Below, in pieces: positions 17,744-26,341 of a stretch of 64,000 nucleotides of DNA (its first letter is position 1; every line of letters starts with the position of its first letter). Below the pieces are notes generated by a model. That model saw nothing but the letters and a program-made list of their open reading frames with translations. It did no database searches and was not told where the DNA came from. Source of the stretch: Bacillus changyiensis (GTDB lineage: Bacteria > Bacillota > Bacilli > Bacillales > Bacillaceae); NCBI RefSeq assembly GCF_027706145.1, contig NZ_JAQFWW010000001.1, forward strand, positions 186,001-250,000, given 5' to 3'. The position numbers were made by a program, and so were the translations under genes.

Positions 17744-17764
17744 AAAAAGTAATGATTACGATTT
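17744..17764 (-). promoter_or_regulatory. Zur box before the importer-MATE operon
   Basis: On the reverse strand the site reads AAATCGTAATCATTACTTTT around position 17754. The core GTAATGATTAC (17749-17759) is a perfect palindrome with one central base, and the AAATCGTAAT half is identical to the B. subtilis Zur consensus half-site. It abuts the GGAGG of the lipoprotein gene. This predicts repression by zinc-loaded Zur. Confidence 0.82.
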
Positions 17765-17991
17765 ACTTTCACTATCTTATGAAATATTTCCTGGTTTGTA
17801 AACAGAAATTTTTAAAAGTGTGATTTGGAAAGTTCTTTTTCATGAGCGCTCTCGGCTTTTCCAATAAATTAGGTCTTTAAAAAAGAAAACCCGAATAATC
17901 TGAAACTAAGAGTAAAGACACGATTAAGCACAAAAAGAAATATGCTGTTAATAAGATGTGTTCAAACAGCAAGTGAAAGGAGTTATAAGTG

Positions 17992-18204
17992 ATGCTGATT
18001 ACCGTAAAAATACGCCACACTGCTGAAACCGAAGGCACCGATATAGGAGACTTCACTCCGGCTGAAATTGAAAATATTGTTCAGACCATCAGAAAATATG
18101 GAGCCTGGCTTTCACCTGATGCCGAAACAGATGATTATAAATTTTCCTTTCAAGATGCTAAGTATAATCTTGAGCAAAGGGTTTTTGAAATTATAGTGGA
18201 ATAA
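17992..18204 (+). CDS. small hypothetical protein, 70 aa
   Basis: Not recognised. The 70-residue acidic soluble protein has no membrane helix and no Cys; it shows a helical stretch (FTPAEIENIVQTIRKYGAW) and an alternating C-terminal strand (RVFEIIVE). AAAGGAG lies 9 bases before ATG 17992 (a GTG at 17989 is also possible), which is a good site, and a strong terminator follows about 90 bases later. Real gene likely; no function proposed. Confidence 0.65.
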   Translation: MLITVKIRHTAETEGTDIGDFTPAEIENIVQTIRKYGAWLSPDAETDDYKFSFQDAKYNLEQRVFEIIVE

Positions 18205-18291
18205 TGGAGGATATGGACACTGAATGAACGAACAAACAAGCGTTTATTTAGAGTCCTTTTTATGATTGTGATAAAGACAGGCTCTTTAAAA

Positions 18292-18325
18292 AAACCTTAA
18301 AGAGGGCTTGTCCTCTTTAAGGTTT
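18292..18325. terminator. bidirectional terminator between the 70-aa gene and the lipase
   Basis: Perfect 14-bp stem AAACCTTAAAGAGG (18292-18305) with CCTCTTTAAGGTTT (18312-18325), loop of six. A-rich left and T-containing right arms allow use from both sides. It lies directly after the stop of the reverse-strand lipase gene. Confidence 0.85.
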
Positions 18326-18331
18326 GAAAAC

Positions 18332-18943
18332 CTAGTACCTGTTGCCGGTAAGGCTGTCTTTAATCAATGTGTTGACATGATTGTTATATAAAAGGCCGAT
18401 ATGACCAATCCCCCATAATTTGATGTTCTTAGCACCATTCAAGTGAGATAAAAAGTTGGAAACAATTAAATCGCCAGTACTGTAAATGGAAGTGTACAAG
18501 ATCTTTTGATTTGGTACTGTGCTTGTGACTAAACGATTGGCGCCTCCAAGTGTTACAACATTTCCTACTTTATCTCTGCCATCTAAATATTTAATATAAT
18601 AAAGAGTGTTGGCTCCGCCCGCACTGTGAGCGACAATATCTACCTTTTTTGCTCCTGTTTTTCTCAATACACTTTTAACGTATAACGATAATGCAGGTCC
18701 ATTCGTGAAACTATTTCCCGTCTTATCTAAAAAGTCAATCGCATAAAACTGATTGCTTGACCATCCTTGCGACTGCAAATACGCTTTAATACTTGCAAAA
18801 TTATAGCTGGCACCGCCTATCCCATGTACCATGACAACGGGGTTATGCTCAGCAGCTTTAGCTTTTGATGGTTGAAAGGAAAATGCGGATACGATAGACA
18901 TCAAGCAAATGAGTAAAATGGCTAAATACTTTTGACGGTTCAT
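18332..18943 (-). CDS. secreted LipA-type lipase, copy 1
   Basis: 203-residue small triacylglycerol lipase/esterase of the B. subtilis LipA family (subfamily I.4). Seen: signal peptide with AxA-type end before [17 protein letters not shown]; oxyanion loop HGIGG; nucleophile in AHSAGG (other members, and copy 2 next door, have AHSMGG); Asp in STGDLIV and His in GHIGLLY. AGGAGGAGAGTC precedes ATG 18943, better than the upstream in-frame start. The Met-to-Ala change next to the serine may alter activity or substrate. Tandem with a similar lipase at 19273-19881. Confidence 0.92.
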   Translation of the reverse strand: MNRQKYLAILLICLMSIVSAFSFQPSKAKAAEHNPVVMVHGIGGASYNFASIKAYLQSQGWSSNQFYAIDFLDKTGNSFTNGPALSLYVKSVLRKTGAKKVDIVAHSAGGANTLYYIKYLDGRDKVGNVVTLGGANRLVTSTVPNQKILYTSIYSTGDLIVSNFLSHLNGAKNIKLWGIGHIGLLYNNHVNTLIKDSLTGNRY

Positions 18944-19165
18944 GACTCTCCTCCTAAAAATAATCACGCGATCATTCTATAAAAAAAACATGTGAAAGCG
19001 AAGTGTAAAATGATCTACTTTTTTGCTCGAAAACCAGTATGGAAAGCGAGGCGCTTTTTTGGTTGTTTAATCAGATTATCCCTTACCAGTAACGGTTAGG
19101 GGAGTTTTTGACAAAGTAATGAACAAATTTGACCTGTATATAAACAACTGGGTATTTTATTCTAT

Positions 19166-19206
19166 TTTCGTAAGGTTCTCGAACATCATTTGAGAACCTT
19201 ACGAAA
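19166..19206. terminator. strong hairpin between the two lipase genes
   Basis: Perfect 15-bp inverted repeat TTTCGTAAGGTTCTC (19166-19180) and GAGAACCTTACGAAA (19192-19206). It lies about 65 bases beyond the stop of lipase copy 2 and probably ends its transcript, although the reverse-strand flank is A-rich rather than T-rich, so a role as an mRNA-stabilising hairpin or operator remains possible. Confidence 0.6.
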
Positions 19207-19272
19207 TAATCATCTAAAAAGTATATGCGCTGATAGATTTAAAGACCAGTCCTTGAAGAGGGCTTGTTAACC

Positions 19273-19881
19273 TTAATGAAGACCATCTTTAATCAAGGTG
19301 TTCACTTTGCTATTAAACAGAAGGCCGACATGACTGACTCCAGAGATTTTGATGTTGTTGGCACCATTCAAGTGAGACAGGTTATTGAATACAATAAAAT
19401 CACCTGTGCTGTAAATCGAAGTGTACGAGATTTTTTGATTTGGATCAGTACCTGATGGAGCTGTGTTTGTGACCAAACCATTGGCGCCTCCAAGAGTCAC
19501 GACATTCTCGATCTTATTGCCGCCATCTAAATTTTTAATATAATAAAGAGTGTTCGCACCACCCATACTGTGGGCAACAATATCTACTTTATTTGCACCT
19601 GTTTCTTTCAATACATTTTTTACGAATTGTGATAGTTTAGGGCCGTTATTGATATTGTTTCCGGTCTTGTCAAAGAAATCGATCGCATAAAGCTGATGAT
19701 TCGGCCACCCTTGGGATTGTAAATATGATTTTATATTCATAAAATTATAGCTGGCACCGCCAATACCATGGACCATGACAACGGGGTTATGCTCAGCAGC
19801 CTCAGCTTTTGTAGGCTGAAAGGAAAACACTGATGTAATTGACATCAGGCAAATCAATAAAACTCCTAAAAATTTCTTCAT
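19273..19881 (-). CDS. secreted LipA-type lipase, copy 2
   Basis: 202-residue LipA-family lipase, paralogue of the downstream copy. Seen: Lys-rich signal peptide ending near AEA before [13 protein letters not shown], catalytic Ser in AHSMGG, Asp in STGDFIV, His in SHVGLLF. The loop around [10 protein letters not shown] is four residues longer than in copy 1 and like B. pumilus-type lipases. AGGAGG lies 7 bases before ATG 19881. The last motif has SH where relatives have GH. The two genes are separated by about 330 bases with a strong hairpin, so they are probably transcribed separately. Confidence 0.93.
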   Translation of the reverse strand: MKKFLGVLLICLMSITSVFSFQPTKAEAAEHNPVVMVHGIGGASYNFMNIKSYLQSQGWPNHQLYAIDFFDKTGNNINNGPKLSQFVKNVLKETGANKVDIVAHSMGGANTLYYIKNLDGGNKIENVVTLGGANGLVTNTAPSGTDPNQKISYTSIYSTGDFIVFNNLSHLNGANNIKISGVSHVGLLFNSKVNTLIKDGLH

Positions 19882-20235
19882 AACTTTCCTCCTAATCATA
19901 AAAATTAACTTACGCGATTATTCTATAGAAGGGATATATAAAAACGAAGTGTAAATTTATCTATTTTTCTGCCCAAAAAAATAGAATGATCAATGATCTC
20001 TTTTTATCCTTTTAGCTTGAAAATTCCTTATATAATAAGGGAATGATTAGTTTTTTTGAAAACGCCAACAAAACCAAATTAGTTATAAAGTGCTAGTTCT
20101 TTTATACTGTTTTCGTATTGGTATATTAAAATAATAAGCTGTTTTCACTTTCATTCAGGTGGTGGAAAACAGGAACAATGCATGACCGGTATATCATGTG
20201 ATACAATGTCCAAAAAACAAATGAAGGATGATATG

Positions 20236-20559
20236 ATGCAACTTACGATCACAGAACAAGCAAAACAGGTCATTCGCCAAACAACAGAAACCTATCCCGA
20301 TAAACAAATCCAGTTGCGTTATGATACCGAAGGTTGCGGGTGCGCTGTCAGCGGTGTTCCAACCATTTGGCTGATGGAGGAATTGTTTGGAGAATGTGAA
20401 CTGCTGGAGACAAACGGGATCCCCGTTTATATTCAGTCATCACAAAAAGTTTTCTTTGATGAAATGATGACAATCGATTATGATAAGAAGGTTGGGGCTT
20501 TAATGTTGAAAAGTCCGGCACAGATACTTTCTTCGCGAATGAGTATTTTAGTAAAATAG
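20236..20559 (+). CDS. yqkB: YqkB, HesB/IscA-like protein
   Basis: 107-residue protein of the HesB/YadR/IscA-like group, related to iron-sulfur cluster carriers. Seen: [11 protein letters not shown] at the start, [11 protein letters not shown] in the middle (a C-X-C pair) and [11 protein letters not shown]. It lacks the C-terminal Cys-Gly-Cys of true IscA, so metal or cluster transfer is uncertain. ATG 20236 (or 20233) is preceded by AAGGATG; this gives the B. subtilis length. yqkC begins 13 bases after its stop, as in B. subtilis. Confidence 0.82.
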   Translation: MQLTITEQAKQVIRQTTETYPDKQIQLRYDTEGCGCAVSGVPTIWLMEELFGECELLETNGIPVYIQSSQKVFFDEMMTIDYDKKVGALMLKSPAQILSSRMSILVK

Positions 20560-20572
20560 GGTGGCGTTCTTT

Positions 20573-20812
20573 TTGAAACAAATGATGAAATCTTTACAAC
20601 AAACGGCTCAAAACAAAACATGGGTATCGTTTTTACATCAAAATCATCCGTACAGTCTCCTTCATTGGTCAATTGGGGGAACGGAATCACTCCAAAAGGA
20701 TGTATGGCTTCTTCAGGATGAAATGACTTTTGAAACAAAGGAATTTAATACGATCGAGGCAGCGATTGTTTTTATTAGTGAAAACATGAATGATATTACA
20801 GATATTTTGTAA
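20573..20812 (+). CDS. yqkC: YqkC, small conserved protein
   Basis: 79-residue soluble protein of unknown function. Start TTG 20573 is chosen because AGGGTGG precedes it at a normal distance; the GTG at 20561 overlaps that site. Sequence features: LHWSIGG, then [19 protein letters not shown], a helix-rich C-terminus. Co-transcribed with yqkB and ends at a bidirectional terminator. Name rests on place and size. Confidence 0.75.
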   Translation: MKQMMKSLQQTAQNKTWVSFLHQNHPYSLLHWSIGGTESLQKDVWLLQDEMTFETKEFNTIEAAIVFISENMNDITDIL

Positions 20813-20817
20813 GAAAA

Positions 20818-20850
20818 AAGCGAACGATGTTTAAGCTCGTTCGCTTTCTT
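20818..20850. terminator. bidirectional terminator between yqkC and yqkD
   Basis: AAGCGAACGA (20818-20827) pairs with TCGTTCGCTT (20837-20846), with A-run on the left and T-run on the right. The yqkD stop codon (20831-20833) lies in the loop. Confidence 0.85.
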
Positions 20851-21760
20851 TATACTGTTCTTTGATGTCCCTGAGAAAGTCCCGCACAGTTTGTTTATAA
20901 GTCTCACGGTTTTCTGTATAGCTCATGGCATGCGCACCTTTTTCAGCGATATACAGTTTTTTCAGCCCGCTTTTTTTCTCATAAAGTTGTTCACTGGATT
21001 TGACCGGGATATAGTCGTCAAATTGACTGTGAATGAAAAGAACCGGCTTATGGATTTGTTCCGTGACAGATAAAGGTGAGACATCATGAATAGAGTAACC
21101 ATCCCGCCACTTCAAAAAAGTATTTGCAAGCGGCAAAAGAAATGTTTTTGGAAGGTGAAAATCCTCTTTTAGACGGTGAATGAGCTGATCCTCAAATGTA
21201 GCAAACGGACAGTCAGCAATATAAAAATCTGCGCCATCACTTGGCATTCCTGCGTAAAGAAGGGTTGTCACCGCGCCCATAGATTCACCGTGAATCCCGA
21301 TCAGAGCTTGCTCTCCAGTCTTTTTCCTCAACCATTTCACAACGGTTTCTAAATCGTTTTTCTCGTAGTAGCCATAACTCGTTGTTTTTCCACCGCTTGT
21401 TCCATGTCTTCTATGATCATATATGACTGCATTCCAACCAAGTTCTAAAAACAGATTCATATATTTGACTGAATTTAGTAAATTCATTGTGACCCCATGA
21501 CAAATAATGACCGTGTTTTTCGTTTGGTGTGGATGGACATAATACCCCTTAATGTCATAGCCGTAAGGAGATTGAAGGGTAATGTCCTCTTTCGGTAAAG
21601 CATCAAATGCTGCCTGATCATAATGTCCGGCTGCCGTTTCCCGTTCAATAATAAATTGATTTGACCTCGTTTTTATGTACATCATTTGATTCGTAAAATA
21701 AATTCCTCCTAAAAAGAGAAGGAGTAAAAATGCTCCAAGTACAGCAAGCCCAATAAACAT
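20831..21760 (-). CDS. yqkD: YqkD, membrane-anchored alpha/beta hydrolase
   Basis: 309-residue serine hydrolase with an N-terminal transmembrane helix (residues about 3-25), so the catalytic part lies at the membrane surface. Seen: CHGVTMN, YDHRRHGTSGG, nucleophile Ser in GIHGESMGA, Asp in HSQFDDYIP and His in EKGAHAMSY. The fold is that of BAAT/YqkD/bem46-like hydrolases. Substrate unknown. Placed as in B. subtilis and convergent with yqkC. Confidence 0.87.
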   Translation of the reverse strand: MFIGLAVLGAFLLLLFLGGIYFTNQMMYIKTRSNQFIIERETAAGHYDQAAFDALPKEDITLQSPYGYDIKGYYVHPHQTKNTVIICHGVTMNLLNSVKYMNLFLELGWNAVIYDHRRHGTSGGKTTSYGYYEKNDLETVVKWLRKKTGEQALIGIHGESMGAVTTLLYAGMPSDGADFYIADCPFATFEDQLIHRLKEDFHLPKTFLLPLANTFLKWRDGYSIHDVSPLSVTEQIHKPVLFIHSQFDDYIPVKSSEQLYEKKSGLKKLYIAEKGAHAMSYTENRETYKQTVRDFLRDIKEQYKESERA

Positions 21761-21902
21761 CTCTGATTTTTCTCCCTTTCTGTAAAAGCTTCTATCATTA
21801 TTTTAGCATATAAACGATGAAAAAGATCAGAAGAGTAATGGTTTGCCTGAATTCAGTTTTTCTTGATAAACTATCATCAATTAAAGAACGGAGGGAATCT
21901 TA

Positions 21903-22130
21903 ATGAAGAAGAAAAAACAGTCTGAGGAGAAACAGCAGCTAAAAAATGTACTCGCAGATGATTTAAAAGATAAGCTGAAGCAAATGAAAAGCGAATTGAA
22001 AGCGGAAGACGATCAACGAAAAAAACGTGAAAAAGAGCGCCTCGTCAAGCAAAGAAAAGAACAAGAAAAAAACAAAAGCTTTGAAGAACTGCTCAATGAA
22101 AGCAGACTCGATTGGAAGCAATATAAATGA
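21903..22130 (+). CDS. yqkE: YqkE, charged coiled-coil small protein
   Basis: 75-residue protein made almost entirely of Lys, Glu and Gln, predicted to form one long helix or coiled coil, ending in SFEELLNESRLDWKQYK. GGAGGG lies about 7 bases before ATG 21903. Function unknown; the family is common in Bacillus in this place. A strong terminator shared with yqkF follows immediately after the stop. Confidence 0.8.
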   Translation: MKKKKQSEEKQQLKNVLADDLKDKLKQMKSELKAEDDQRKKREKERLVKQRKEQEKNKSFEELLNESRLDWKQYK

Positions 22131-22168
22131 GAAAGCACCGCCTCCAAGAAGACGGTGCTTTCTTTTTT
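22131..22168. terminator. bidirectional terminator between yqkE and yqkF
   Basis: GAAAGCACCG (22131-22140) pairs with CGGTGCTTTC (22153-22162), then T6 on the plus strand; overlaps the last codon of yqkF on the other strand. Confidence 0.85.
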
Positions 22169-23066
22169 AGCTACGGTGAACGGTATACACGTTACGTTTT
22201 GTATAAAACCGCAATGCTTTCATTTCTTGATCTGTCAATTGGCGTCCGCCGACAGCCATCGTGTTTTCCCGAAGCTGTGTGAGATTGCTTGCTCCTGGAA
22301 TCACCGCACCAACTCCGGGTTGGGCAAGAATATATTTCAAGGCCATTTCAGTCATGGTTAAATCAAGCGCTGTTTTTTTAATGTCTGTTTTCACTTTGAG
22401 GAGTTCTTCATTGGAATAAGCTAAATAACCGCTTTTGGACACAGGTTTCTCTGTGAGAAGACCTTTTGCTAGCGGTCCCCTTGCGATCAGACTGACTTTG
22501 TGTTCTGCCAGAAATGAGAGCCATTCCTCAGGACGTCTATCCAATAAACTGTATTGCATCATCACCGTGATGATACTCGATTTTTTGACAAATTCTTTTA
22601 TAACATTTGGGCGAATCGAGGAAATACCGTAATAGCGAATGATACCTTCCTGTTTTAATTCTTCAAATGCTTCAATTGTTTCATCGATGTTGTCTGCAAT
22701 TGTTCCACCGTGAAGCTGATAAAGGTCAATATAATCGGTTTGTAGACGTCTTAAGCTTTGTTTGACCGCTTCTTTTATGTATGTTTTTGAAGGATCCCAA
22801 TACCAGCCCGGTTTGCCTTCCTCCCAGCGATTTCCCACTTTTGTCGCCAGGATAATGTCTTTTCGTCTTGTTTTGATGGCTTCACCAACCATTTCTTCGT
22901 TGCGTCCAAAATCGTATAAATCGGCAGTATCCAAATAATTAATGCCTAACTCTAATGCTTCATCTAAAATAGCTAAGGCCTGCTGTTTGTCTGTGCCGAG
23001 AGACATACAGCCAAGACCAACTTCACTAACTTCCAAATCAGAATGACCAAGCATTCGTTTTTTCAT
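22167..23066 (-). CDS. yqkF: YqkF, aldo/keto reductase
   Basis: 299-residue NADPH-dependent aldo/keto reductase, (alpha/beta)8 barrel. Seen: GLGCMSLG, the catalytic DTADLYDFGRNE (Asp and Tyr), Lys in ATKVGNRW, DYIDLYQLHGG with the His, and GISSIRPN. The C-terminus GAVIPGASNLTQLRENTMA holds the cofactor phosphate site. Natural substrate unknown; likely cytoplasmic carbonyl detoxification. Convergent with yqkE, same place as B. subtilis. Confidence 0.92.
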   Translation of the reverse strand: MKKRMLGHSDLEVSEVGLGCMSLGTDKQQALAILDEALELGINYLDTADLYDFGRNEEMVGEAIKTRRKDIILATKVGNRWEEGKPGWYWDPSKTYIKEAVKQSLRRLQTDYIDLYQLHGGTIADNIDETIEAFEELKQEGIIRYYGISSIRPNVIKEFVKKSSIITVMMQYSLLDRRPEEWLSFLAEHKVSLIARGPLAKGLLTEKPVSKSGYLAYSNEELLKVKTDIKKTALDLTMTEMALKYILAQPGVGAVIPGASNLTQLRENTMAVGGRQLTDQEMKALRFYTKRNVYTVHRS

Positions 23067-23217
23067 CGCCTCACTCCTCGTTTCTCATTTATATTGAACT
23101 TAATACAAAGGAACGAGGTTTTCAACTAATTGACACTGCTAGCAAACAGCAGACTTTCATGTTGTATGATAAAATGGATGGGTTGAGTAGAGCAACAGAA
23201 CTTAGGAGATGATGAAA

Positions 23218-23775
23218 TTGAAACATTTAGAGGAGCAAACCATCCAAAAAGAAAAACTTTTTTCAGGAAAAGTGATCGATCTTTATATTGAAGATGTCAA
23301 ACTGCCAAACGGCAAAACGAGCAAACGGGAAATTGTGAAGCATCCTGGGGCTGTAGCAGTGTTGGCTTTAACAGATGAAAACAACATCATCTTAGTTAAG
23401 CAGTATAGAAAGCCGCTAGAACGGACGATTGTTGAAATTCCGGCGGGTAAGCTTGAAAAAGGAGAGAAACCAGAATATACAGCACTTCGAGAACTTGAAG
23501 AAGAAACGGGCTACACGGCTCAAGATCTAAAGAAAATCACGGCTTTCTACACATCTCCAGGGTTTGCTGATGAATTGATACATCTATATTTAGCTCAAGG
23601 ATTAACCCCGCTTGAAGAAAAACGAGACCTTGATGAAGATGAATTTGTTGAAGTGATGGAGGTGCCGCTTCAGGAAGCGCAGAAGCTGGTAGAAAGCCAA
23701 GAAATCTATGATGCAAAGACGGCTTATGCCATTTTATATTTGCAGATGCAAAAAGCCCTTGAAGCGAAGTCATGA
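23218..23775 (+). CDS. nudF: ADP-ribose pyrophosphatase NudF
   Basis: 185-residue Nudix hydrolase splitting ADP-ribose to AMP and ribose-5-phosphate. Seen: GAVAVLALTDENNIILVKQYR, then the Nudix box in GKLEKGEKPEYTALRELEEETGY (G-X5-E-X7-REUXEE). TTG 23218 is chosen since AGGAG ends nine bases upstream and the resulting protein equals the B. subtilis NudF length; the ATG at 23209 directly touches the site. The stop overlaps the next ATG by 4 bases, so nudF and yqxK are coupled. Confidence 0.93.
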   Translation: MKHLEEQTIQKEKLFSGKVIDLYIEDVKLPNGKTSKREIVKHPGAVAVLALTDENNIILVKQYRKPLERTIVEIPAGKLEKGEKPEYTALRELEEETGYTAQDLKKITAFYTSPGFADELIHLYLAQGLTPLEEKRDLDEDEFVEVMEVPLQEAQKLVESQEIYDAKTAYAILYLQMQKALEAKS

Positions 23776-24935
23776 AAAACATATTCGCAGATATGCATAT
23801 CCATATCGGGCGAACCGAATCAGGCAAACCTGTCAAAATCACTGCAGCTCAATCATTAACACTCGCTGAGGTTTTAATTGAAGCAAGCGAACATAAAGGA
23901 ATGGGGTTAATTGGAATTATCGATTGCCATTCGCCAGAGGTGCTAGCTGAAATTGAAAAAGGGGTTTCCTTAGGACGTTATCGGGAGCTTGAGGACGGTG
24001 GAATTCAATACAAAGACACCGTCCTGTTATGCGGAGCAGAAATCGAAATCTATGATGACAAGTGCCGTGGTCCTATACACGTACTGGCGTTTATGCCGAC
24101 GATCGCCAAAATGAAACAATTTTCTACCTGGCTCTCAAAACGAGTGACAAACATCCATCTCAGCTCACAACGTATCTATGAGACAGGTATCAACCTTCAG
24201 CAGGAAGTGAAAAAGCTTGGCGGTTTATTCATTCCCGCTCATATTTTTACACCACATAAAAGTTTGTACGGAAAAGGCGTTAAGTCATCGTTGACAGAGG
24301 TTTTTGATGAGCGGTTGATCGATGCAGTCGAACTTGGTCTCTCAAGTGACACCTCGATGGCATCACATATCTCTGAACTGAATCAGTATCCTTTTCTGAC
24401 CAATTCGGATGCCCACTCTTTAGGGAAAATCGGCAGAGAATATAATAAACTACAGCTCAAACATGCAAGTTTTTATGAATTCTCGCTTGCCTTAACAAAC
24501 AGCCAAGGAAGACGGATTACAGTAAATTACGGAATGAATCCACAATTAGGCAAATATTATCAAACCGCATGTGAAAAATGCGGACACCTTAAAGAGCATG
24601 ATGAAACGGAATGCAAGACATGCGGCAGTAAAAAATTCACCAAAGGAGTCAGCATCCGACTGAAAGAACTCAGCGATCAAGATGTAAGTCCAATCAAACG
24701 CCCTCCATACGTCCATCAAGTACCTCTTCAGATGATTCCCGGTATTGGTCCGAAGACGATTGAGAAATTGAAACAAGCCTTCGGAACCGAAATGAATATT
24801 CTTCATCATGTGAAGGAAGAGGAACTCCTTCAGTTGCTTCGTCCGCAAACCGCGCAGCTCGTGATCAAAGCGAGAAATGGCAAGATGCAGTTAAAAGCTG
24901 GAGGCGGCGGGACGTATGGGAAGGTTCAGTTATAA
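23772..24935 (+). CDS. yqxK: YqxK, PHP-domain/EndoQ-like DNA repair nuclease
   Basis: 387-residue protein with an N-terminal PHP metal-dependent phosphoesterase domain (DMHIHIGRTE, IIDCHSPE, IPAHIFTPH, NSDAHSLG carry His/Asp ligands), a four-Cys zinc ribbon (CEKCGH...CKTCGS, about residues 270-290) and a C-terminal helix-hairpin-helix (IPGIGPKTIEKLKQAFG). This is the layout of endonuclease Q, which cuts DNA at deaminated bases. Starts by ATGA overlap with nudF. Family activity is known from related proteins; it is inferred here. Confidence 0.85.
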   Translation: MKNIFADMHIHIGRTESGKPVKITAAQSLTLAEVLIEASEHKGMGLIGIIDCHSPEVLAEIEKGVSLGRYRELEDGGIQYKDTVLLCGAEIEIYDDKCRGPIHVLAFMPTIAKMKQFSTWLSKRVTNIHLSSQRIYETGINLQQEVKKLGGLFIPAHIFTPHKSLYGKGVKSSLTEVFDERLIDAVELGLSSDTSMASHISELNQYPFLTNSDAHSLGKIGREYNKLQLKHASFYEFSLALTNSQGRRITVNYGMNPQLGKYYQTACEKCGHLKEHDETECKTCGSKKFTKGVSIRLKELSDQDVSPIKRPPYVHQVPLQMIPGIGPKTIEKLKQAFGTEMNILHHVKEEELLQLLRPQTAQLVIKARNGKMQLKAGGGGTYGKVQL

Positions 24936-25215
24936 TAAAAGTTGCATGATATCCCTATTCTTTTCGCATAGAGTGGGGATAGACGCATCATGAATTTTTT
25001 TATTTTCACAAAACTTAAAATTCTCGTTTGTTGTGAATCGCTAACCAAAATTAAACCCCATTTGGTAGAATGTAAGTTATCCTTCTCAATAAGATGATCC
25101 ACTCTTCCCATTATTGTTTAATCACATACACTGTTTTTAGGGGGTTGTTAGTAAAAACTGAAAACCATTAAAGGGGGCGGATTTTCGAATGTCACTCATT
25201 TGAAAATCTACTTAA
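24936..25215. other. 280-base gap after yqxK
   Basis: No convincing gene or strong terminator; A/T-rich, with one GGGGGCGG-like purine block near 25172 followed only by a five-codon frame. B. subtilis has the small gene yqkK in this area; I do not see it. Confidence 0.4.
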
Positions 25216-25557
25216 ATGATGTACAAACGCTCTAAAATGTTAAAATACATGCTACAACCGCTTAACTTTAGTTTCGATATTTACTATTGTATTATGCAAT
25301 TGAATTGTCAAAGTAGACTTCCCGCTCATGATATTTTACAACTAAAAGATATAGATTTTTCATTTATGAAAATTTACGATTTGGTTAGTGAAGGTATCAT
25401 GTCATATCATGCTGGTGAGATTTCCAAGGGGAAACATTTGCTTACATTGGCCGAGAAAAATCTTCATCAACTGTTAGATATGCATCAAGAGAGAATATTA
25501 AAGAACTTTATTGAGGGTATGAAGAATAAAGATCAAGTAGTGAGTGAAGGGCTTTGA
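25216..25557 (+). CDS. hypothetical protein, 113 aa
   Basis: Not recognised. The frame encodes a helix-rich protein with PAHDILQLKDIDFSF and HAGEISKGKHLLTLAEKNLHQL, an arrangement like an amphipathic helical bundle. No ribosome site precedes ATG 25216 (or 25237), and the N-terminal 20 residues look unlike a normal start, so this may be a gene truncated at the front. It is followed by a strong bidirectional hairpin. Absent at this place in B. subtilis. Confidence 0.5.
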   Translation: MMYKRSKMLKYMLQPLNFSFDIYYCIMQLNCQSRLPAHDILQLKDIDFSFMKIYDLVSEGIMSYHAGEISKGKHLLTLAEKNLHQLLDMHQERILKNFIEGMKNKDQVVSEGL

Positions 25558-25584
25558 TCAAATAGTGTTTTTTCAAGAAGCCAG

Positions 25585-25624
25585 CCCCTTATGATCACCG
25601 TAGGGCAGATCATAAGGGGGATTT
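25585..25624. terminator. bidirectional terminator between the 113-aa gene and the GNAT gene
   Basis: Perfect 12-bp stem CCCCTTATGATC (25585-25596) with GATCATAAGGGG (25608-25619). It lies just beyond the reverse-strand acetyltransferase stop codon. Confidence 0.75.
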
Positions 25625-25625
25625 C

Positions 25626-26186
25626 CTAAAAAAGTTTGGAATACATGCAAGTATCCCTGTATTCACTTTGATCATTGGCAAGATCATGCTGTTGTAAAAC
25701 AGCTTCAAGCTGAAAGCCAAGCCGTTCAGCAAGTTTTCTGCTTTTTTGATTTTTGCCGTCACATAAGATTTCCAGTCTTTTAGCAGAAAGTTTGTCCTTG
25801 GCAAAATCGATCAGACCAAGTAGCGCTTCTGTCATATATCCGTATCCTGTAAATGCTGAGCTGCACCAATAGCCGATTTCAAACCGCCTCACTTCCCAGT
25901 CCATGCGATGAAGTCCGGTACTGCCGATAAATGCTCCAGTCTCTTTATGAAATATATGCATTCTTAAGTCTGTTCTTAAAATAAAGTCAGCTTGCGCTTT
26001 CCTAATATTTAGTTCAGTTTCATCCCGGTCAGGTAATTCTCTTGCAAATGGCATCCACGGTTTTAGTTCAGGCATAGAGAGTTGAATGGCGTGGTGAACG
26101 GCTCTACCGTCACCAGCGGCAGGCGCCCTGATCAATAGACGTTCGGTTTGAAAACGATTAGGAAAATCGAGTAAAATCGGATTCAT
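25626..26186 (-). CDS. GNAT acetyltransferase (RimJ/RimL-like)
   Basis: 186-residue N-acetyltransferase. Seen: FQTERLLIRAP at the start, typical of the RimJ/RimL class, FIGSTGLHRMDWEVRRFEIGYW, GYGYMTEALLGLIDFAKD with the acetyl-CoA pyrophosphate loop, and KSRKLAERLGFQLE. ATG 26186 with GGAGGG 7 bases upstream is preferred over the upstream in-frame start. Substrate may be a ribosomal protein N-terminus or a small amine; not determined. Not part of the B. subtilis gene order here, so possibly acquired. Confidence 0.85.
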   Translation of the reverse strand: MNPILLDFPNRFQTERLLIRAPAAGDGRAVHHAIQLSMPELKPWMPFARELPDRDETELNIRKAQADFILRTDLRMHIFHKETGAFIGSTGLHRMDWEVRRFEIGYWCSSAFTGYGYMTEALLGLIDFAKDKLSAKRLEILCDGKNQKSRKLAERLGFQLEAVLQQHDLANDQSEYRDTCMYSKLF

Positions 26187-26341
26187 CGGTTTACCCTCCA
26201 CATTTATTTTTGTCTATCATCCTACATAAAAACAATTTAGTAAACTTCTAGCAGATGATCGAATTGAAAAAAAGTCATGTCATTCTCTTTTCTCTCATAC
26301 ACTCTATTAAATCAAAAGTTCGTTTGGGAGGAAGGAAGATC

